Source of the DNA: Acinetobacter sp. ANC 4648
GTDB lineage: Bacteria > Pseudomonadota > Gammaproteobacteria > Pseudomonadales > Moraxellaceae
Direction: 5' to 3'
Assembly (NCBI RefSeq): GCF_002135345.1
Contig: NZ_NEGI01000004.1
Coordinates: forward strand, 92,891-156,890
DNA length: 64,000 nucleotides
This document shows, piece by piece, positions 1 through 10,538 of the stretch; position 1 is the stretch's first letter, and each line of letters starts with the position of its first letter. Made by a program: the position numbers and the translations under genes. Under the pieces are notes generated by a model. It saw only the letters and a list, made by a program, of their open reading frames with translations, was not told where the DNA came from and ran no database searches.

Positions 1-322
1 ACCAACCATCATATTCAGGATACGCTTTGACCCAATAAATACTGAATATCCACGTGAGAATAGATGCACTCCATAACAGAAGTGCTAAATCGCTAAAATA
101 TAAAGCGCAACCAGAAAGTAAAGCGGTAACGAGCCCAAAACAGCTCGCTTTTATTTTATTCACATGATCCGCACGATGTGGCATGAGTTTAAACCACTCA
201 TAACCCGCAACCCCAGCAGCGATAATCATAAGTACTAACATTGGGTATTGTGAGGTTGTCGCAAACATACAGCTCAACACAACCGCCACTAACACCAATG
301 CGGTAATTATCCGCTCTAACAT
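1..322 (-). CDS. cdsA: Phosphatidate cytidylyltransferase, N-terminal part (runs off the left edge)
   Basis: This gene makes CDP-diacylglycerol from phosphatidic acid and CTP at the inner membrane. Only the N-terminal 107 or so residues are present. They begin MLERIITALVLVAVVLS and form several hydrophobic helices, followed by GYEWFKLMPHRADHV, as in CdsA proteins. The ATG at 322 lies two bases after the uppS stop codon, so the genes are probably co-transcribed. The order frr-uppS-cdsA is the usual one in gammaproteobacteria and supports the call. The catalytic C-terminal signature is outside the window, so the identification rests on the N-terminus and context. Confidence 0.85.
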   Translation of the reverse strand, partial: MLERIITALVLVAVVLSCMFATTSQYPMLVLMIIAAGVAGYEWFKLMPHRADHVNKIKASCFGLVTALLSGCALYFSDLALLLWSASILTWIFSIYWVKAYPEYDGW

Positions 323-324
323 TA

Positions 325-1074
325 TTATTTCTCTATATGCTCTTGTTGAATTTGCTCAGAGGTTTTACCAAAACGTCTTTCACGTCCTGAGAAAACATTA
401 AAAGCATGATCAAGTTCGGTGACGGTAAACTCAGGCCATAGGGTCTGGGTAAAATATAATTCCGCATAAGCCGCTTGCCAAAGCAAAAAGTTTGATAAGC
501 GATAATCACCACCAGTACGAATCAATAAATCGACTGGTGCTAAATCACCTAGACTAATATGCTGACCAAATAAATCAGCATCAATTTGATTCACATCTAA
601 CTGTTGATCTTTCACTTTTTGTGCAAGAATTTGTGCTGTATGTGCAATATCCCACATGCCACCATAACTGATCGCAATGGTTAAAGTCATATCAGTAAAC
701 TTAGCAGTCTTGTGTTCAGCATACAACATTAAAGCCTGAAGTTCAGATGAAAGTCGACTACGATCACCAATGAACCGCAATGCAATTTCAAATTCTTCCA
801 TACGTGGAATTTGCTCATGAATTGTTTCTTCTAACAATTTCATAAGCAATTCAACTTCAAACTGCGGTCGATTCCAGTTTTCACTGGAAAAAGCGAATAC
901 AGTTAAAGCTTCAACCCCAACTTTACGGCAATGTTCAACAATCGGGTCAAGGACATACTTGCCTTCACGATGCCCAGCACCTTTTTCAAGCTGTTTCTTT
1001 TTCGCAAAACGATTGTTGCCATCCATAATGATGGCAACATGTTTTGGAAGAAGATATTCTTCTGATGTGGTCAT
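325..1074 (-). CDS. uppS: Undecaprenyl diphosphate synthase (cis-prenyltransferase)
   Basis: UppS condenses eight isopentenyl diphosphates onto farnesyl diphosphate to make the C55 lipid carrier for peptidoglycan and O-antigen. The 249-residue product has the normal family length. Near residue 15 is IIMDGNNRFAKK, with the catalytic Asp at about 18. This is a variant of the common MDGNGRWAK. FSSENWNRP and RTGGDYRLSNFLLWQ are the other conserved blocks. It sits between frr and cdsA in one minus-strand operon, with six bases to frr. The Asn and Phe substitutions in the first motif are noted, but the Asp, Arg and Ser-Glu-Asn-Trp residues are intact, so activity is expected. Confidence 0.97.
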   Translation of the reverse strand: MTTSEEYLLPKHVAIIMDGNNRFAKKKQLEKGAGHREGKYVLDPIVEHCRKVGVEALTVFAFSSENWNRPQFEVELLMKLLEETIHEQIPRMEEFEIALRFIGDRSRLSSELQALMLYAEHKTAKFTDMTLTIAISYGGMWDIAHTAQILAQKVKDQQLDVNQIDADLFGQHISLGDLAPVDLLIRTGGDYRLSNFLLWQAAYAELYFTQTLWPEFTVTELDHAFNVFSGRERRFGKTSEQIQQEHIEK

Positions 1075-1080
1075 TAAACT

Positions 1081-1635
1081 TTAGACCTTCATCAACTCAG
1101 CTTCTTTTGCAGCAAGACGTTTATCAATCTCAGCTACATATTTATCCGTGATTTTTTGGATATCATCTGCTGCACGACGATCATCATCTTCAGAAATTTC
1201 TTTATCTTTCAACAATGATTTAATATCACCCAACACATCACGACGAATATTACGAACCGCAACTTTTGCATTTTCAGCTTCTGCACGTGCTACTTTTTGC
1301 ATATCACGACGAGTTTCTTCTGTAAGTGCAGGCATTGGTACACGAATCGTATCTGAAGTAATCGGGTTTAAGCCCAAACCAGCTTCACGAATCGCTTTAT
1401 CAATAGTAGACGTCATGGTGCGTTCAAATGGTTGTACTACCAAGGTACGAGAGTCCTCAAGACCCACGTTTGCTACTTGGTTTAATGGCACATCAGAACC
1501 ATAGTAAGGAACCATCACACCATTTAAAATTGATGGATTTGCACGGCCGGTACGAACTTTTGCAAAACCTTGCTCCATAGAGTCAAGGCTTTTTTGCATA
1601 CGTTCTTCACTATCTTTTTTAAGATCGTTAATCAT
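1081..1635 (-). CDS. frr: Ribosome recycling factor
   Basis: RRF splits post-termination ribosomes together with EF-G. The 184-residue product matches the family length almost exactly. It shows the N-terminal helix ([20 protein letters not shown]), [10 protein letters not shown], and the C-terminal [20 protein letters not shown] block. The ATG at 1635 is preceded by AAGGAAGATCAT, a strong ribosome binding site. It lies 75 bases after pyrH and just before uppS, the conserved pyrH-frr-uppS-cdsA order. An overlapping plus-strand frame in the same stretch is a shadow. Confidence 0.98.
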   Translation of the reverse strand: MINDLKKDSEERMQKSLDSMEQGFAKVRTGRANPSILNGVMVPYYGSDVPLNQVANVGLEDSRTLVVQPFERTMTSTIDKAIREAGLGLNPITSDTIRVPMPALTEETRRDMQKVARAEAENAKVAVRNIRRDVLGDIKSLLKDKEISEDDDRRAADDIQKITDKYVAEIDKRLAAKEAELMKV

Positions 1636-1710
1636 ATGATCTTCCTTACTTATTTATTTAAAGCTAAACTTAAAGTTCAGTAGTATAAAGAGCTTTCGAG
1701 TCCACGTACA

Positions 1711-2439
1711 TTAGTTTGTAACGTGAGTCCCTTCTTTTTCACCCATTACCACTGAAAGCAATGCACCCGATTTATTCATATCGAATACTTGTAACGGCAC
1801 ATTATGATCACGACACAAACAAATTGCGGTTAAATCCATGACACCGAGTTTCTCATCTAAAATTTGATCAAAACTTAAAACATCATATTTAACAGCATCA
1901 TCGTATTTACTTGGATCTTTATTATAAACCCCATCTACTTTGGTCGCTTTCAAAATTAAATGTGCTTCAATTTCAATACCACGTAAACATGCTGCAGTAT
2001 CCGTCGTAAAGAATGGATTCCCTGTACCCGCCACAAATACACACACTTCACCTTGGGTAAGATGACGAATAGCATCGCGACTCGAATATGACTCCACCAC
2101 AGTACCTATCGGCAAAGCTGACATTAAGCGTGTTTTAATGTTACGACGTACTAAAGCATCACGTAACGCCAAACCATTCATAACGGTTGCCAACATGCCC
2201 ATTTGGTCACCTGTTACACGACCAACCAAACCATCTTTCTGTAACTGGCTGCCACGATATAAGTTACCACCGCCAACAACAATACCGACTTGCACACCCA
2301 AACCAACCAAATGTGCAATAGACAAGGACATTTGATCAAGCACTTGTGCATCAATACCCATGTCTTTATTTCCAGCAAGTGCCTCGCCAGAAAGTTTCAG
2401 TAAGATGCGTGAATAACGCGGCTTTTTCGAATCTAACAT
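1711..2439 (-). CDS. pyrH: Uridylate kinase
   Basis: PyrH phosphorylates UMP to UDP in pyrimidine nucleotide synthesis and belongs to the amino-acid kinase fold. The 242-residue product has [11 protein letters not shown] at the N-terminus, the glycine-rich [12 protein letters not shown] nucleotide loop near residue 55, [13 protein letters not shown] near residue 138, and [15 protein letters not shown]. Length and motifs match bacterial UMP kinases throughout. It is the first gene of the pyrH-frr-uppS-cdsA group on the minus strand. rimO lies 66 bases upstream on the same strand. Confidence 0.98.
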   Translation of the reverse strand: MLDSKKPRYSRILLKLSGEALAGNKDMGIDAQVLDQMSLSIAHLVGLGVQVGIVVGGGNLYRGSQLQKDGLVGRVTGDQMGMLATVMNGLALRDALVRRNIKTRLMSALPIGTVVESYSSRDAIRHLTQGEVCVFVAGTGNPFFTTDTAACLRGIEIEAHLILKATKVDGVYNKDPSKYDDAVKYDVLSFDQILDEKLGVMDLTAICLCRDHNVPLQVFDMNKSGALLSVVMGEKEGTHVTN

Positions 2440-2505
2440 CGTGAAAACTCCAAAACTCTAATATCTAAATTTTTATAGGCATATTTAGTACAAATGATAA
2501 GCAAG

Positions 2506-3849
2506 TTATACTGATTTAATTTTGATCAATTTCGCATATAAATCATATTCATCTGCATCAGTGATTTCAACTTCAAGTAAATCACCCGCCTTAATCATGG
2601 TTTTATCAATATCTTCAACAAAAACATTACCATCAATTTCAGGTGCATCGGCATAAGAACGTGCGATTGCAACTGGAAACTCTTCATCAAGATCATCTAC
2701 CAATACCGTCATTGTTTGACCAATGCGTTTTTGTAGTTTTGCAGCTGAAATCGCTTGTTGAACTTCCATAAAACGTTCATAACGCTGTTGCTTAATTTCT
2801 TCAGCTACGTGATCTGGAAGATCATTGGCTGTTGCACCCTCAACAGGTGAATAGGTAAAACAGCCCACACGATCTAGTTGCGCTTCTTGCAACCAATCTA
2901 ATAGCATCACAAAATCTTCTTCTGTTTCACCCGGAAAACCAACAACAAAAGTCGAACGAATCACTAAATCTGGACATTTTTCACGCCATAATTTTAAGCG
3001 TTCTAATGTATTTTCACTATGAGCTGGTCGCTTCATCAATTTTAAGATGCGCGGACTGGCATGTTGAAAAGGAATATCTAAATAAGGTAGGATTTTACCT
3101 TGTGCCATTAAATCAATTACTGCATCCACATGTGGATATGGATAAACATAATGTAAACGCACCCATACGCCAAGCTTACCTAAAGCTTCACACATATCGT
3201 AAAACTTAGTCTTAACGGGTTGGCCATTCCAAAAATCGAGTTTGTATTTAGTATCCAAACCATAAGCCGACGTATCTTGCGAAATCACCAAGACTTCTTT
3301 CACGCCTGCATTTTTCAATGCTTGTGCTTCACTTAATACTGAACCAACTGGACGTGAAACTAAATCACCACGCATACTTGGGATAATGCAGAATGTGCAA
3401 CGGTGATTACAACCTTCTGATATTTTTAAATAGGCGTAATGTTTTGGTGTTAATCGAATTCCTTGCTCAGGAACAAGGTCAATAAAAGGATTGTGTTTCG
3501 GTGGTGCAGGCACATATTCATGCACTGCTTCCATCACATCCTGATAAGCCGCAGCACCCGTTACTTTTAAAACACTTGGGTGCATTTGACGAATTTTTTC
3601 TTCATCTTTGCCTAAACAACCCGTGACAATCACGCGGCCATTTGCGCTAATGGCTTCGCCAATTGCGTCTAAAGACTCTTGTACTGCAGATTCAATAAAA
3701 CCACAGGTATTAACCACAACTAAATCAGCACCATCATAATCCGATGCCACATCATAACCTTCAGTCTTCAACTGAGTTAAAATTCGTTCAGAATCTACCA
3801 ATGCCTTAGGACAACCTAAAGATACAAAACCGACTTTGGGGGACTTCAT
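2506..3849 (-). CDS. rimO: Ribosomal protein S12 methylthiotransferase (radical SAM)
   Basis: RimO adds a methylthio group to the conserved Asp of ribosomal protein S12. The 447-residue protein has an N-terminal UPF0004 domain with three cysteines for one iron-sulfur cluster (SLGCPK, VVNTCGF, VTGCLG). The radical SAM CxxxCxxC motif is in [18 protein letters not shown] near residue 146. A C-terminal TRAM domain follows (about 380-447). [12 protein letters not shown] and the SMRG context favour RimO over the related tRNA enzyme MiaB. It starts at the ATG at 3849. The 363 bases upstream carry the divergent glnLG control region. Confidence 0.96.
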   Translation of the reverse strand: MKSPKVGFVSLGCPKALVDSERILTQLKTEGYDVASDYDGADLVVVNTCGFIESAVQESLDAIGEAISANGRVIVTGCLGKDEEKIRQMHPSVLKVTGAAAYQDVMEAVHEYVPAPPKHNPFIDLVPEQGIRLTPKHYAYLKISEGCNHRCTFCIIPSMRGDLVSRPVGSVLSEAQALKNAGVKEVLVISQDTSAYGLDTKYKLDFWNGQPVKTKFYDMCEALGKLGVWVRLHYVYPYPHVDAVIDLMAQGKILPYLDIPFQHASPRILKLMKRPAHSENTLERLKLWREKCPDLVIRSTFVVGFPGETEEDFVMLLDWLQEAQLDRVGCFTYSPVEGATANDLPDHVAEEIKQQRYERFMEVQQAISAAKLQKRIGQTMTVLVDDLDEEFPVAIARSYADAPEIDGNVFVEDIDKTMIKAGDLLEVEITDADEYDLYAKLIKIKSV

Positions 3850-3934
3850 TATTGAATCTGCGTTCTACTATATTCCGCGTATTGTATGACTTTTCTGAAT
3901 ATAAAAATAGTTGAAATCTAGCGACTTTGCGCAA

Positions 3935-3991
3935 TGCACCAAAATACAACCATTTTTTTTCAAAATAACAATTATGCACCATTTTGATACA
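3935..3991 (+). promoter_or_regulatory. Two NtrC-like enhancer sites upstream of glnLG
   Basis: Two copies of TGCACC lie exactly 40 bp apart, at 3935 and 3975, which puts them on the same face of the helix. The second, TGCACCATTTTGATACA (3975-3991), matches the known NtrC dyad (TGCACCA-N3-TGGTGCA) at 12 of 14 positions. The first is a good left half-site (TGCACCAAAA) with a poor right half. They lie 108-165 bp upstream of the -24 element at 4099, a normal enhancer distance. NtrC as the binder is inferred from the match and from the adjacent glnG. Confidence 0.65.
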
Positions 3992-4096
3992 CTAATATTC
4001 CAAATTGCTTTAACATGAATTTATCAACCTACCCTACAAGAACAAAAAAGTGCATTAAAAAAGCAACAGATATTAATTTTTCACAAATATGTAAAG

Positions 4097-4114
4097 TTGG
4101 CGTGCATTTTGCTT
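4097..4114 (+). promoter_or_regulatory. Sigma-54 (RpoN) promoter for glnLG
   Basis: The sequence TTGGCGTGCATTTTGCTT carries GG at 4099-4100 and GC at 4111-4112, separated by exactly 10 bases. That is the invariant -24/-12 spacing of RpoN promoters. It lies 100 bp before the glnL ATG and downstream of two NtrC-like sites. The start of transcription would be about 4124. Confidence 0.75.
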
Positions 4115-4213
4115 TATACCCATAAGGCTTAATGGGTTTAACTCCCCATAATCGGGAAAAAGACAAAAGATGCAAATGCCATTGCGCTATTTTAATACAG
4201 GAATTTTTGGCTA

Positions 4214-5320
4214 ATGGATCAATACCCGACTATCGATTACCGACTTTTGGTAGATAATTTAACCACGGCTATCTTATTAGTCGACAGTAATTTAAATATT
4301 TTTTATCTCAACTCATCTTGTGAATCGCTTTTCGACATCAGCTTACTGCGCGCTTCAGGCCAACCCGTGATGAATATCCTACATGCACCGAATGATCACT
4401 TTAATACCCATGAAGCACTACTTAACACCTTAGCAACAGGTCAAGCCTATACGCGCCGAGAAGCAACTATCAATGTGAATTTTAAAGACAAACATGTTGA
4501 CTACAGCGTATCCCAACTCAACACTGGACGACCTTATCATCCTCTATTGATGATAGAGATTAATCCGATTGATCGCATGCTGAAGATATCCAAAGAAGAA
4601 AATTTAATTCAGCAACATCAAGTCGCGCGCCAACTAATTCGTGGTGTAGCCCATGAAATTAAAAATCCACTTGGCGGAATTCGTGGAGCAACCCAACTTT
4701 TAGCTCGCAGTTTGAATGATCCTCAATATGCCGAATTCACCGACATTATTATTAGTGAGGTTGATCGACTCAGAAACCTTGCAGATACTCTTCTTGGTTC
4801 TCGACATTTACCTAGCTACGAAGCAGTCAATATTCATGAACCGCTCGAACGTGTGCGTGCACTCATTGCCAATCAGACAAAAAAGAAAATCAAGATTACC
4901 CGTGACTATGACTTATCACTACCTGAAGTAAAAGCCGATCGCGACCAACTCATTCAAATCATGCTCAATATTAGTGTCAATGCAATTCAAGCCATGACTG
5001 AAAATAGAGAATTCTTTGTTGATCACCAACCTGAGCTCATTTTACGCACCCGGATTCAACGGCTCGTCACCATCAATGGCATACTTAATAAATCAGCCAT
5101 TCGAATTGATATTGAAGACAACGGACCCGGCGTGCCTGAAGAAATTTTAGAGTCAGTATTTTACCCTTTAGTGACTGGTCGTGCCAAAGGGACTGGGCTT
5201 GGGCTCAGCATTGCTCAAAATATTATGCATCAACATAACGGAATGATTGAATGCCAATCAGTTCCAGAAAAAACCGTATTTAGCTTATATTTACCTTGGG
5301 AGTCTAACCATGTCGCATAA
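4214..5320 (+). CDS. glnL: Nitrogen regulation sensor histidine kinase NtrB
   Basis: NtrB phosphorylates or dephosphorylates NtrC according to nitrogen state, usually signalled through PII. The 368-residue soluble protein has an N-terminal PAS domain (about 5-125). The phosphoacceptor H-box VAHEIKNPLGGIRGA follows near residue 145. Then come an N-box (LNISVNAIQAM) and G-boxes (IEDNGPGVPEEI, GTGLGLSIAQNIM). There is no membrane segment, as expected for NtrB. The glnG start codon overlaps its end by 11 bases, so translation is coupled. Unlike in enterics, glnA is not directly upstream. The gene has its own sigma-54-type control region. Confidence 0.95.
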   Translation: MDQYPTIDYRLLVDNLTTAILLVDSNLNIFYLNSSCESLFDISLLRASGQPVMNILHAPNDHFNTHEALLNTLATGQAYTRREATINVNFKDKHVDYSVSQLNTGRPYHPLLMIEINPIDRMLKISKEENLIQQHQVARQLIRGVAHEIKNPLGGIRGATQLLARSLNDPQYAEFTDIIISEVDRLRNLADTLLGSRHLPSYEAVNIHEPLERVRALIANQTKKKIKITRDYDLSLPEVKADRDQLIQIMLNISVNAIQAMTENREFFVDHQPELILRTRIQRLVTINGILNKSAIRIDIEDNGPGVPEEILESVFYPLVTGRAKGTGLGLSIAQNIMHQHNGMIECQSVPEKTVFSLYLPWESNHVA

Positions 5321-6797
5321 TAAAATCTGGGTGATTGATGACGACCGTGCTATGCGTTGGGTCTTAGAAAAGACCTTTAAAGAAGAAGGCTTCGAGGTCA
5401 CCAGTTTTGAAGAAGCACAATCTGCTTTAGATCAACTTCCGATTGAAGCACCCGATGTCATTCTTACCGATATTCGTATGCCTGGCATTGATGGCTTAAC
5501 CTTTCTTGGTAAAGTGAAAGCCAATTATCCTGACTTACCCGTCATTATTATGACAGCTCATTCCGATTTAGAATCAGCAGTATCCAGCTACCAGACGGGC
5601 GCATTCGAATACCTTCCAAAACCTTTCGATATTGATGAAGCATTAGCTTTAGTTAATCGCGCCATTTTACATCTCAATAAATTGCAACAACAAGAATCAG
5701 CCAAAGCTATTCCAATCCAATCGACCGAAATTATTGGTGAATCTCCAGCAATGCAGGAAGTTTTTCGTGCCATTGGTCGCCTATCTCAATCGCACATTAC
5801 CGTATTAATTAATGGTGAGTCTGGGACCGGAAAAGAATTGGTTGCTCATGCTTTACATCGCCACTCACCTCGTGGCAGCAAACCTTTTATTGCGCTAAAC
5901 ATGGCTGCAATCCCCAAAGACCTAATTGAAACTGAACTATTTGGCCATGAAAAAGGTGCTTTTACAGGTGCCAACACCCAACGCCAAGGTCGTTTCGAGC
6001 AAGCCAATGGCGGCACGTTGTTTTTGGATGAAATTGGCGATATGCCATTTGAAACACAGACACGCTTATTGCGAGTTTTGGCAGATGGTGAATTCTACCG
6101 CGTTGGGGGTCATATTCCAGTTCGTGTCGATGTCCGCATTGTTGCTGCGACCCATCAAGACTTGGAAAAATTAGTCCAAGATGGTCGTTTCCGTGAAGAT
6201 TTATATCACCGCCTCAATGTCATTCGCATTCACATTCCAAAACTTGCACATCGCAGCGAAGATATTCCTATGCTCGCACAGCATTTTTTAGCGCGTGCAG
6301 GCAAAGAGTTAGCCGTCAGTCCAAAAATTTTACGTCCCGAGACTCAAGAATACATCCAACAACTACCTTGGCCAGGTAACGTTCGTCAGTTAGAAAATAC
6401 CTGTCGCTGGTTAACCGTGATGATTACAGGCCGTGAAGTTTATCCTGAAGATTTACCTTCAGAACTTAGACAAATTCCACTACAAAGAAATGGCGAACAC
6501 AACCCAATCCCAGCAGGCATTGACCGTATTGCACCGCATCACTGGGATGAATTATTAGGGCAATGGGTAATACAAAAGCTTAAAAATGGTGAAATGAAAA
6601 TTCTGGATATCGCCACCCCTATGTTTGAGCGCACATTAATTATTGCTGCACTACAACAAACTCGAGGCCGTAAACGCCACGCAGCTGAACTATTAGGCTG
6701 GGGACGCAATACATTAACCCGCAAACTCAAAGAACTGGGTATGGATACCACCGAGGAAGAAGAAGAGGAAGAAATCAAAACTTCTGTTACAGAATAA
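5310..6797 (+). CDS. glnG: Nitrogen regulation response regulator NtrC
   Basis: NtrC is the sigma-54 activator of nitrogen-scavenging genes. I choose the ATG at 5310 (MSHNKIWVIDDDRAMRW) over an earlier in-frame TTG at 5247, because the receiver domain begins right there. That gives 495 residues. The receiver domain (1-120) has the phosphoacceptor Asp54 in LTDIRMPG. The central AAA+ domain has the Walker A GESGTGKE, the sigma-54 contact loop KGAFTGA and the Walker B LFLDEIGD. A Fis-type helix-turn-helix is at the C-terminus (RHAAELLGWGRNTLTRKLKELGM). An acidic tail with seven consecutive Glu residues follows the DNA-binding helix. The start overlaps glnL by 11 bases. Confidence 0.96.
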   Translation: MSHNKIWVIDDDRAMRWVLEKTFKEEGFEVTSFEEAQSALDQLPIEAPDVILTDIRMPGIDGLTFLGKVKANYPDLPVIIMTAHSDLESAVSSYQTGAFEYLPKPFDIDEALALVNRAILHLNKLQQQESAKAIPIQSTEIIGESPAMQEVFRAIGRLSQSHITVLINGESGTGKELVAHALHRHSPRGSKPFIALNMAAIPKDLIETELFGHEKGAFTGANTQRQGRFEQANGGTLFLDEIGDMPFETQTRLLRVLADGEFYRVGGHIPVRVDVRIVAATHQDLEKLVQDGRFREDLYHRLNVIRIHIPKLAHRSEDIPMLAQHFLARAGKELAVSPKILRPETQEYIQQLPWPGNVRQLENTCRWLTVMITGREVYPEDLPSELRQIPLQRNGEHNPIPAGIDRIAPHHWDELLGQWVIQKLKNGEMKILDIATPMFERTLIIAALQQTRGRKRHAAELLGWGRNTLTRKLKELGMDTTEEEEEEEIKTSVTE

Positions 6798-6813
6798 ATA
6801 ATTCCACTGTATT

Positions 6814-6852
6814 AAAAAACCGCTTTATTCTTTCAATAAGGCGGTTTTTTTA
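6814..6852. terminator. Bidirectional intrinsic terminator between glnG and rodA
   Basis: A stem of 16 pairs (AAAAAACCGCTTTATT against AATAAGGCGGTTTTTT, one G-T pair) closes a CTTTC loop and ends in a T-run on both strands. It lies between the ends of the convergent genes glnG and rodA and can serve both. Confidence 0.9.
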
Positions 6853-6867
6853 ATAGTCACAATTATA

Positions 6868-8004
6868 TTAACGATGGGTATAAATTGACATCACTATACC
6901 AAAAGCAGCCAATTGAGCAATGACTGCCGTCCCCCCATAACTCATCAAAGGTAAAGGATCACCTGTGACTGGAAGTATGCCACTGACCATTCCTGAGTTA
7001 ACAAATACATAAAAAAATAGAGACAGACCGATAGTGCCTGCCAATAAACGTCCATAATTATGAAAACAATTTAGACTAATCATTAGACATCGAAAGATAG
7101 TGGCTGCATACAAACAAAATAAGAAAAACACACCAACAAATCCAAACTCTTCAGCATACGTCGACATAATAAAATCAGTATGATGTTCAGGCAGATAACC
7201 AAGCTGAGACTGTGTCCCCTGCAAAAAACCTTTCCCCGTCATACCACCTGAGCCAATCGCAATCTTAGACTGAATAATATTCCAACCCGCACCCAGAGCA
7301 TCGGACTCAGGATCAAATAAAGTCAGAATTCGCTTTTTTTGATAAGCTTGTAAAACGAATGACCAAATCAATGGAAAAACAACTGCCAAAGCCGCCATCG
7401 CCCCAACAATCAATTTCCACGACATTCCACTCAGAAATAGCGCAAACACCCCACCAATGACAATCCCAATGGCTAAATCTGGCTGAAGCAATGCCAAAAC
7501 AAAAGGGACAAACATGATTAATAAAGCTACAAGAATATGAGTCAATTTTGGCGGAAGCGGATTACGCGAAAAATACCACGCCATCATCAGTGGCATTGAA
7601 AATTTCATAAATTCACTAGGCTGCATACTTCCAATACCCGGTATCGTTAGCCAACGCTTTGCACCCAGCCGGGTATCACCCACAAATAAAACTAATATCA
7701 GTAACAAAACCGCCAAAATGTAAAAATAAGGACTAATTGCTTGATAGACTTTAGGCGGGATTTGCGCACAAATGAATAAAAGTACAAATCCAACACCAAA
7801 GCTAATGGCTTGTCGTAATACCATCGTAACATCTTGTGATGATGCACTGTAGACGATCATTAAACCTAAAATCGAATTTAAGATTAGAAAGCATAACAGC
7901 CAAGGATCTAAATGTAATCGATCCCACCGCGAAGATTGTTCTTTAAAGCTACGACCATCACGTAAAGAGCGGCGTAAAAAGCGGTACTGTTGCGCGGGTA
8001 TCAT
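6868..8004 (-). CDS. rodA: Rod shape-determining peptidoglycan polymerase RodA (SEDS family)
   Basis: RodA is the SEDS glycosyltransferase that polymerises glycan strands during cell elongation, working with PBP2. The product has about ten membrane helices. It has typical SEDS features: LGAKRWLTIPGIGSMQPSEF near residue 115, a periplasmic loop with SKIAIGSGGMTGKGF, and the C-terminal LPLMSYGGTA. I use the ATG at 8004 rather than the TTG one codon earlier, giving 378 residues. The gene stands alone, without mrdA beside it as in many bacteria. RodA is preferred over FtsW because of the length and the WNIIQSKIAIGSGG context. Confidence 0.92.
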   Translation of the reverse strand: MIPAQQYRFLRRSLRDGRSFKEQSSRWDRLHLDPWLLCFLILNSILGLMIVYSASSQDVTMVLRQAISFGVGFVLLFICAQIPPKVYQAISPYFYILAVLLLILVLFVGDTRLGAKRWLTIPGIGSMQPSEFMKFSMPLMMAWYFSRNPLPPKLTHILVALLIMFVPFVLALLQPDLAIGIVIGGVFALFLSGMSWKLIVGAMAALAVVFPLIWSFVLQAYQKKRILTLFDPESDALGAGWNIIQSKIAIGSGGMTGKGFLQGTQSQLGYLPEHHTDFIMSTYAEEFGFVGVFFLFCLYAATIFRCLMISLNCFHNYGRLLAGTIGLSLFFYVFVNSGMVSGILPVTGDPLPLMSYGGTAVIAQLAAFGIVMSIYTHR

Positions 8005-8111
8005 CAATAAAATCTTTAGGCTTTAAAATTAGAAGTAGAATTATAAATTAAGAACACGGAATGAGAAGATATCTCAAATGAAAAAACTCACTTTTTATCA
8101 AATATTTTTAC

Positions 8112-8831
8112 TTAATTTTGCGAACTAATAATTAATTTAGCCAATTCCAAATCATCAGGATAGGTAATTTTAATATTATCCGAACGACCTTGTACAACTT
8201 TAACTACTTCACCAACATATTCTAGTGCACTCGCCTCATCTGTAATGACAACATCGTTCGCTAAGGCCTGCTCTATTGCCATCTTAAGTATTGCTAATGT
8301 TGAAATTTGTGGCGTTTGCGCCTGCCATAATTGTTCACGACTCACAGTCCGCTCAATAATAGAGTTTTTTTGTGTAAATTTTAAAGTATCTCGAACGGGT
8401 ATCGCCAATATAGCGCTACAATTTTCCAAAATAGCAGTTTGGACTAACTTTTCTAAACATTGTGCTGTCACACATGGACGTGCGGCATCATGTACAAAAA
8501 CATAATCATCAGCTTCAGCAATGCTCGATAGATAGTTTAAAGCATTGAGAACTGAATCAACTCGCTCTTTTCCCCCAAGGCAGAAATACGCTTTATTCTT
8601 ATTCTTAAAATTCAGGCTTTTCGCAATATTATCTTGAGCACCAATGGCCAGTACATAACCAGCCAATGGCAAAACATTTAAACGTTGAATGGTATGTTCA
8701 AGCACAGTTTGATCTTGAATTTTTTGATATTGTTTTAATTCAGTTTCAGAAAAACGATTCCCTGAACCTGCTGCAGGAATAATAGCCCATAACTTACGGC
8801 TGTTCAGGTACAGAGTCTGCGTTAAGCTCAT
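8112..8831 (-). CDS. ispD: 2-C-methyl-D-erythritol 4-phosphate cytidylyltransferase
   Basis: IspD transfers CMP to methylerythritol phosphate in the MEP isoprenoid pathway. The 239-residue protein has the nucleotide-binding signature WAIIPAAGSGNRF near residue 15. It also has VFVHDAARPCV near residue 110 and VITDEASALEYVG near residue 195. Its start at 8831 overlaps the end of ftsB by 38 bases, in a different frame. No later ATG fits, because the fold begins at LWAIIPAAG. The ftsB-ispD pairing is common in gammaproteobacteria. No ispF follows here. Confidence 0.95.
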   Translation of the reverse strand: MSLTQTLYLNSRKLWAIIPAAGSGNRFSETELKQYQKIQDQTVLEHTIQRLNVLPLAGYVLAIGAQDNIAKSLNFKNKNKAYFCLGGKERVDSVLNALNYLSSIAEADDYVFVHDAARPCVTAQCLEKLVQTAILENCSAILAIPVRDTLKFTQKNSIIERTVSREQLWQAQTPQISTLAILKMAIEQALANDVVITDEASALEYVGEVVKVVQGRSDNIKITYPDDLELAKLIISSQN

Positions 8832-9186
8832 TGGTTCTTAAATCTACACTTGCATTAGGATCAATATAAATTGGTTTGTAGTGGGTACTAATGGTACTCA
8901 TCTGTACAAATGTTTCACGTGGCTTGATCAGACCGAGGTCTAAACGCGCATGCTCTTCAATGGCTTCAGCACCATTTTTAAGATCATACACTTCAGCAGC
9001 CAATATTCGATTACGTTCTTTCAATTCATCATTCACTTCAGTTTGTTGCTGAATTTGCTGAATTAAAGCTTGATGAGGGACGTAGCCGCCCTCACCGTAC
9101 CAAAAGCGATATTGAAGTACTGCGACAATCAATATCGTCAGTACCAATATCACTTTACTTGAAGTTGTTTTAAATACTTCTAACAT
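8794..9186 (-). CDS. ftsB: Cell division protein FtsB
   Basis: FtsB is a bitopic divisome protein that forms a complex with FtsL and FtsQ. The 130-residue product has a short cytoplasmic N-terminus and one membrane helix (about 11-27, VILVLTILIVAVLQYRFWYG). A coiled coil follows (QQQTEVNDELKERNRILAAE), then EEHARLDLGLIKPRETFVQ. The C-terminal tail is longer than in E. coli FtsB (103 residues). It lies 18 bases after the eno stop region and overlaps ispD. The eno-ftsB-ispD order strongly supports the call. Confidence 0.93.
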   Translation of the reverse strand: MLEVFKTTSSKVILVLTILIVAVLQYRFWYGEGGYVPHQALIQQIQQQTEVNDELKERNRILAAEVYDLKNGAEAIEEHARLDLGLIKPRETFVQMSTISTHYKPIYIDPNASVDLRTNELNADSVPEQP

Positions 9187-9204
9187 TTACTGATCATTCA
9201 ACGA

Positions 9205-10512
<1,308 letters not shown>

Positions 10513-10538
10513 TTAATAATGAGATGCTTTTGATAGCA

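Noticed and set aside
5247-5309. Earlier start for glnG
   Set aside because: The codon is TTG inside glnL, and the receiver domain begins at the ATG at 5310.
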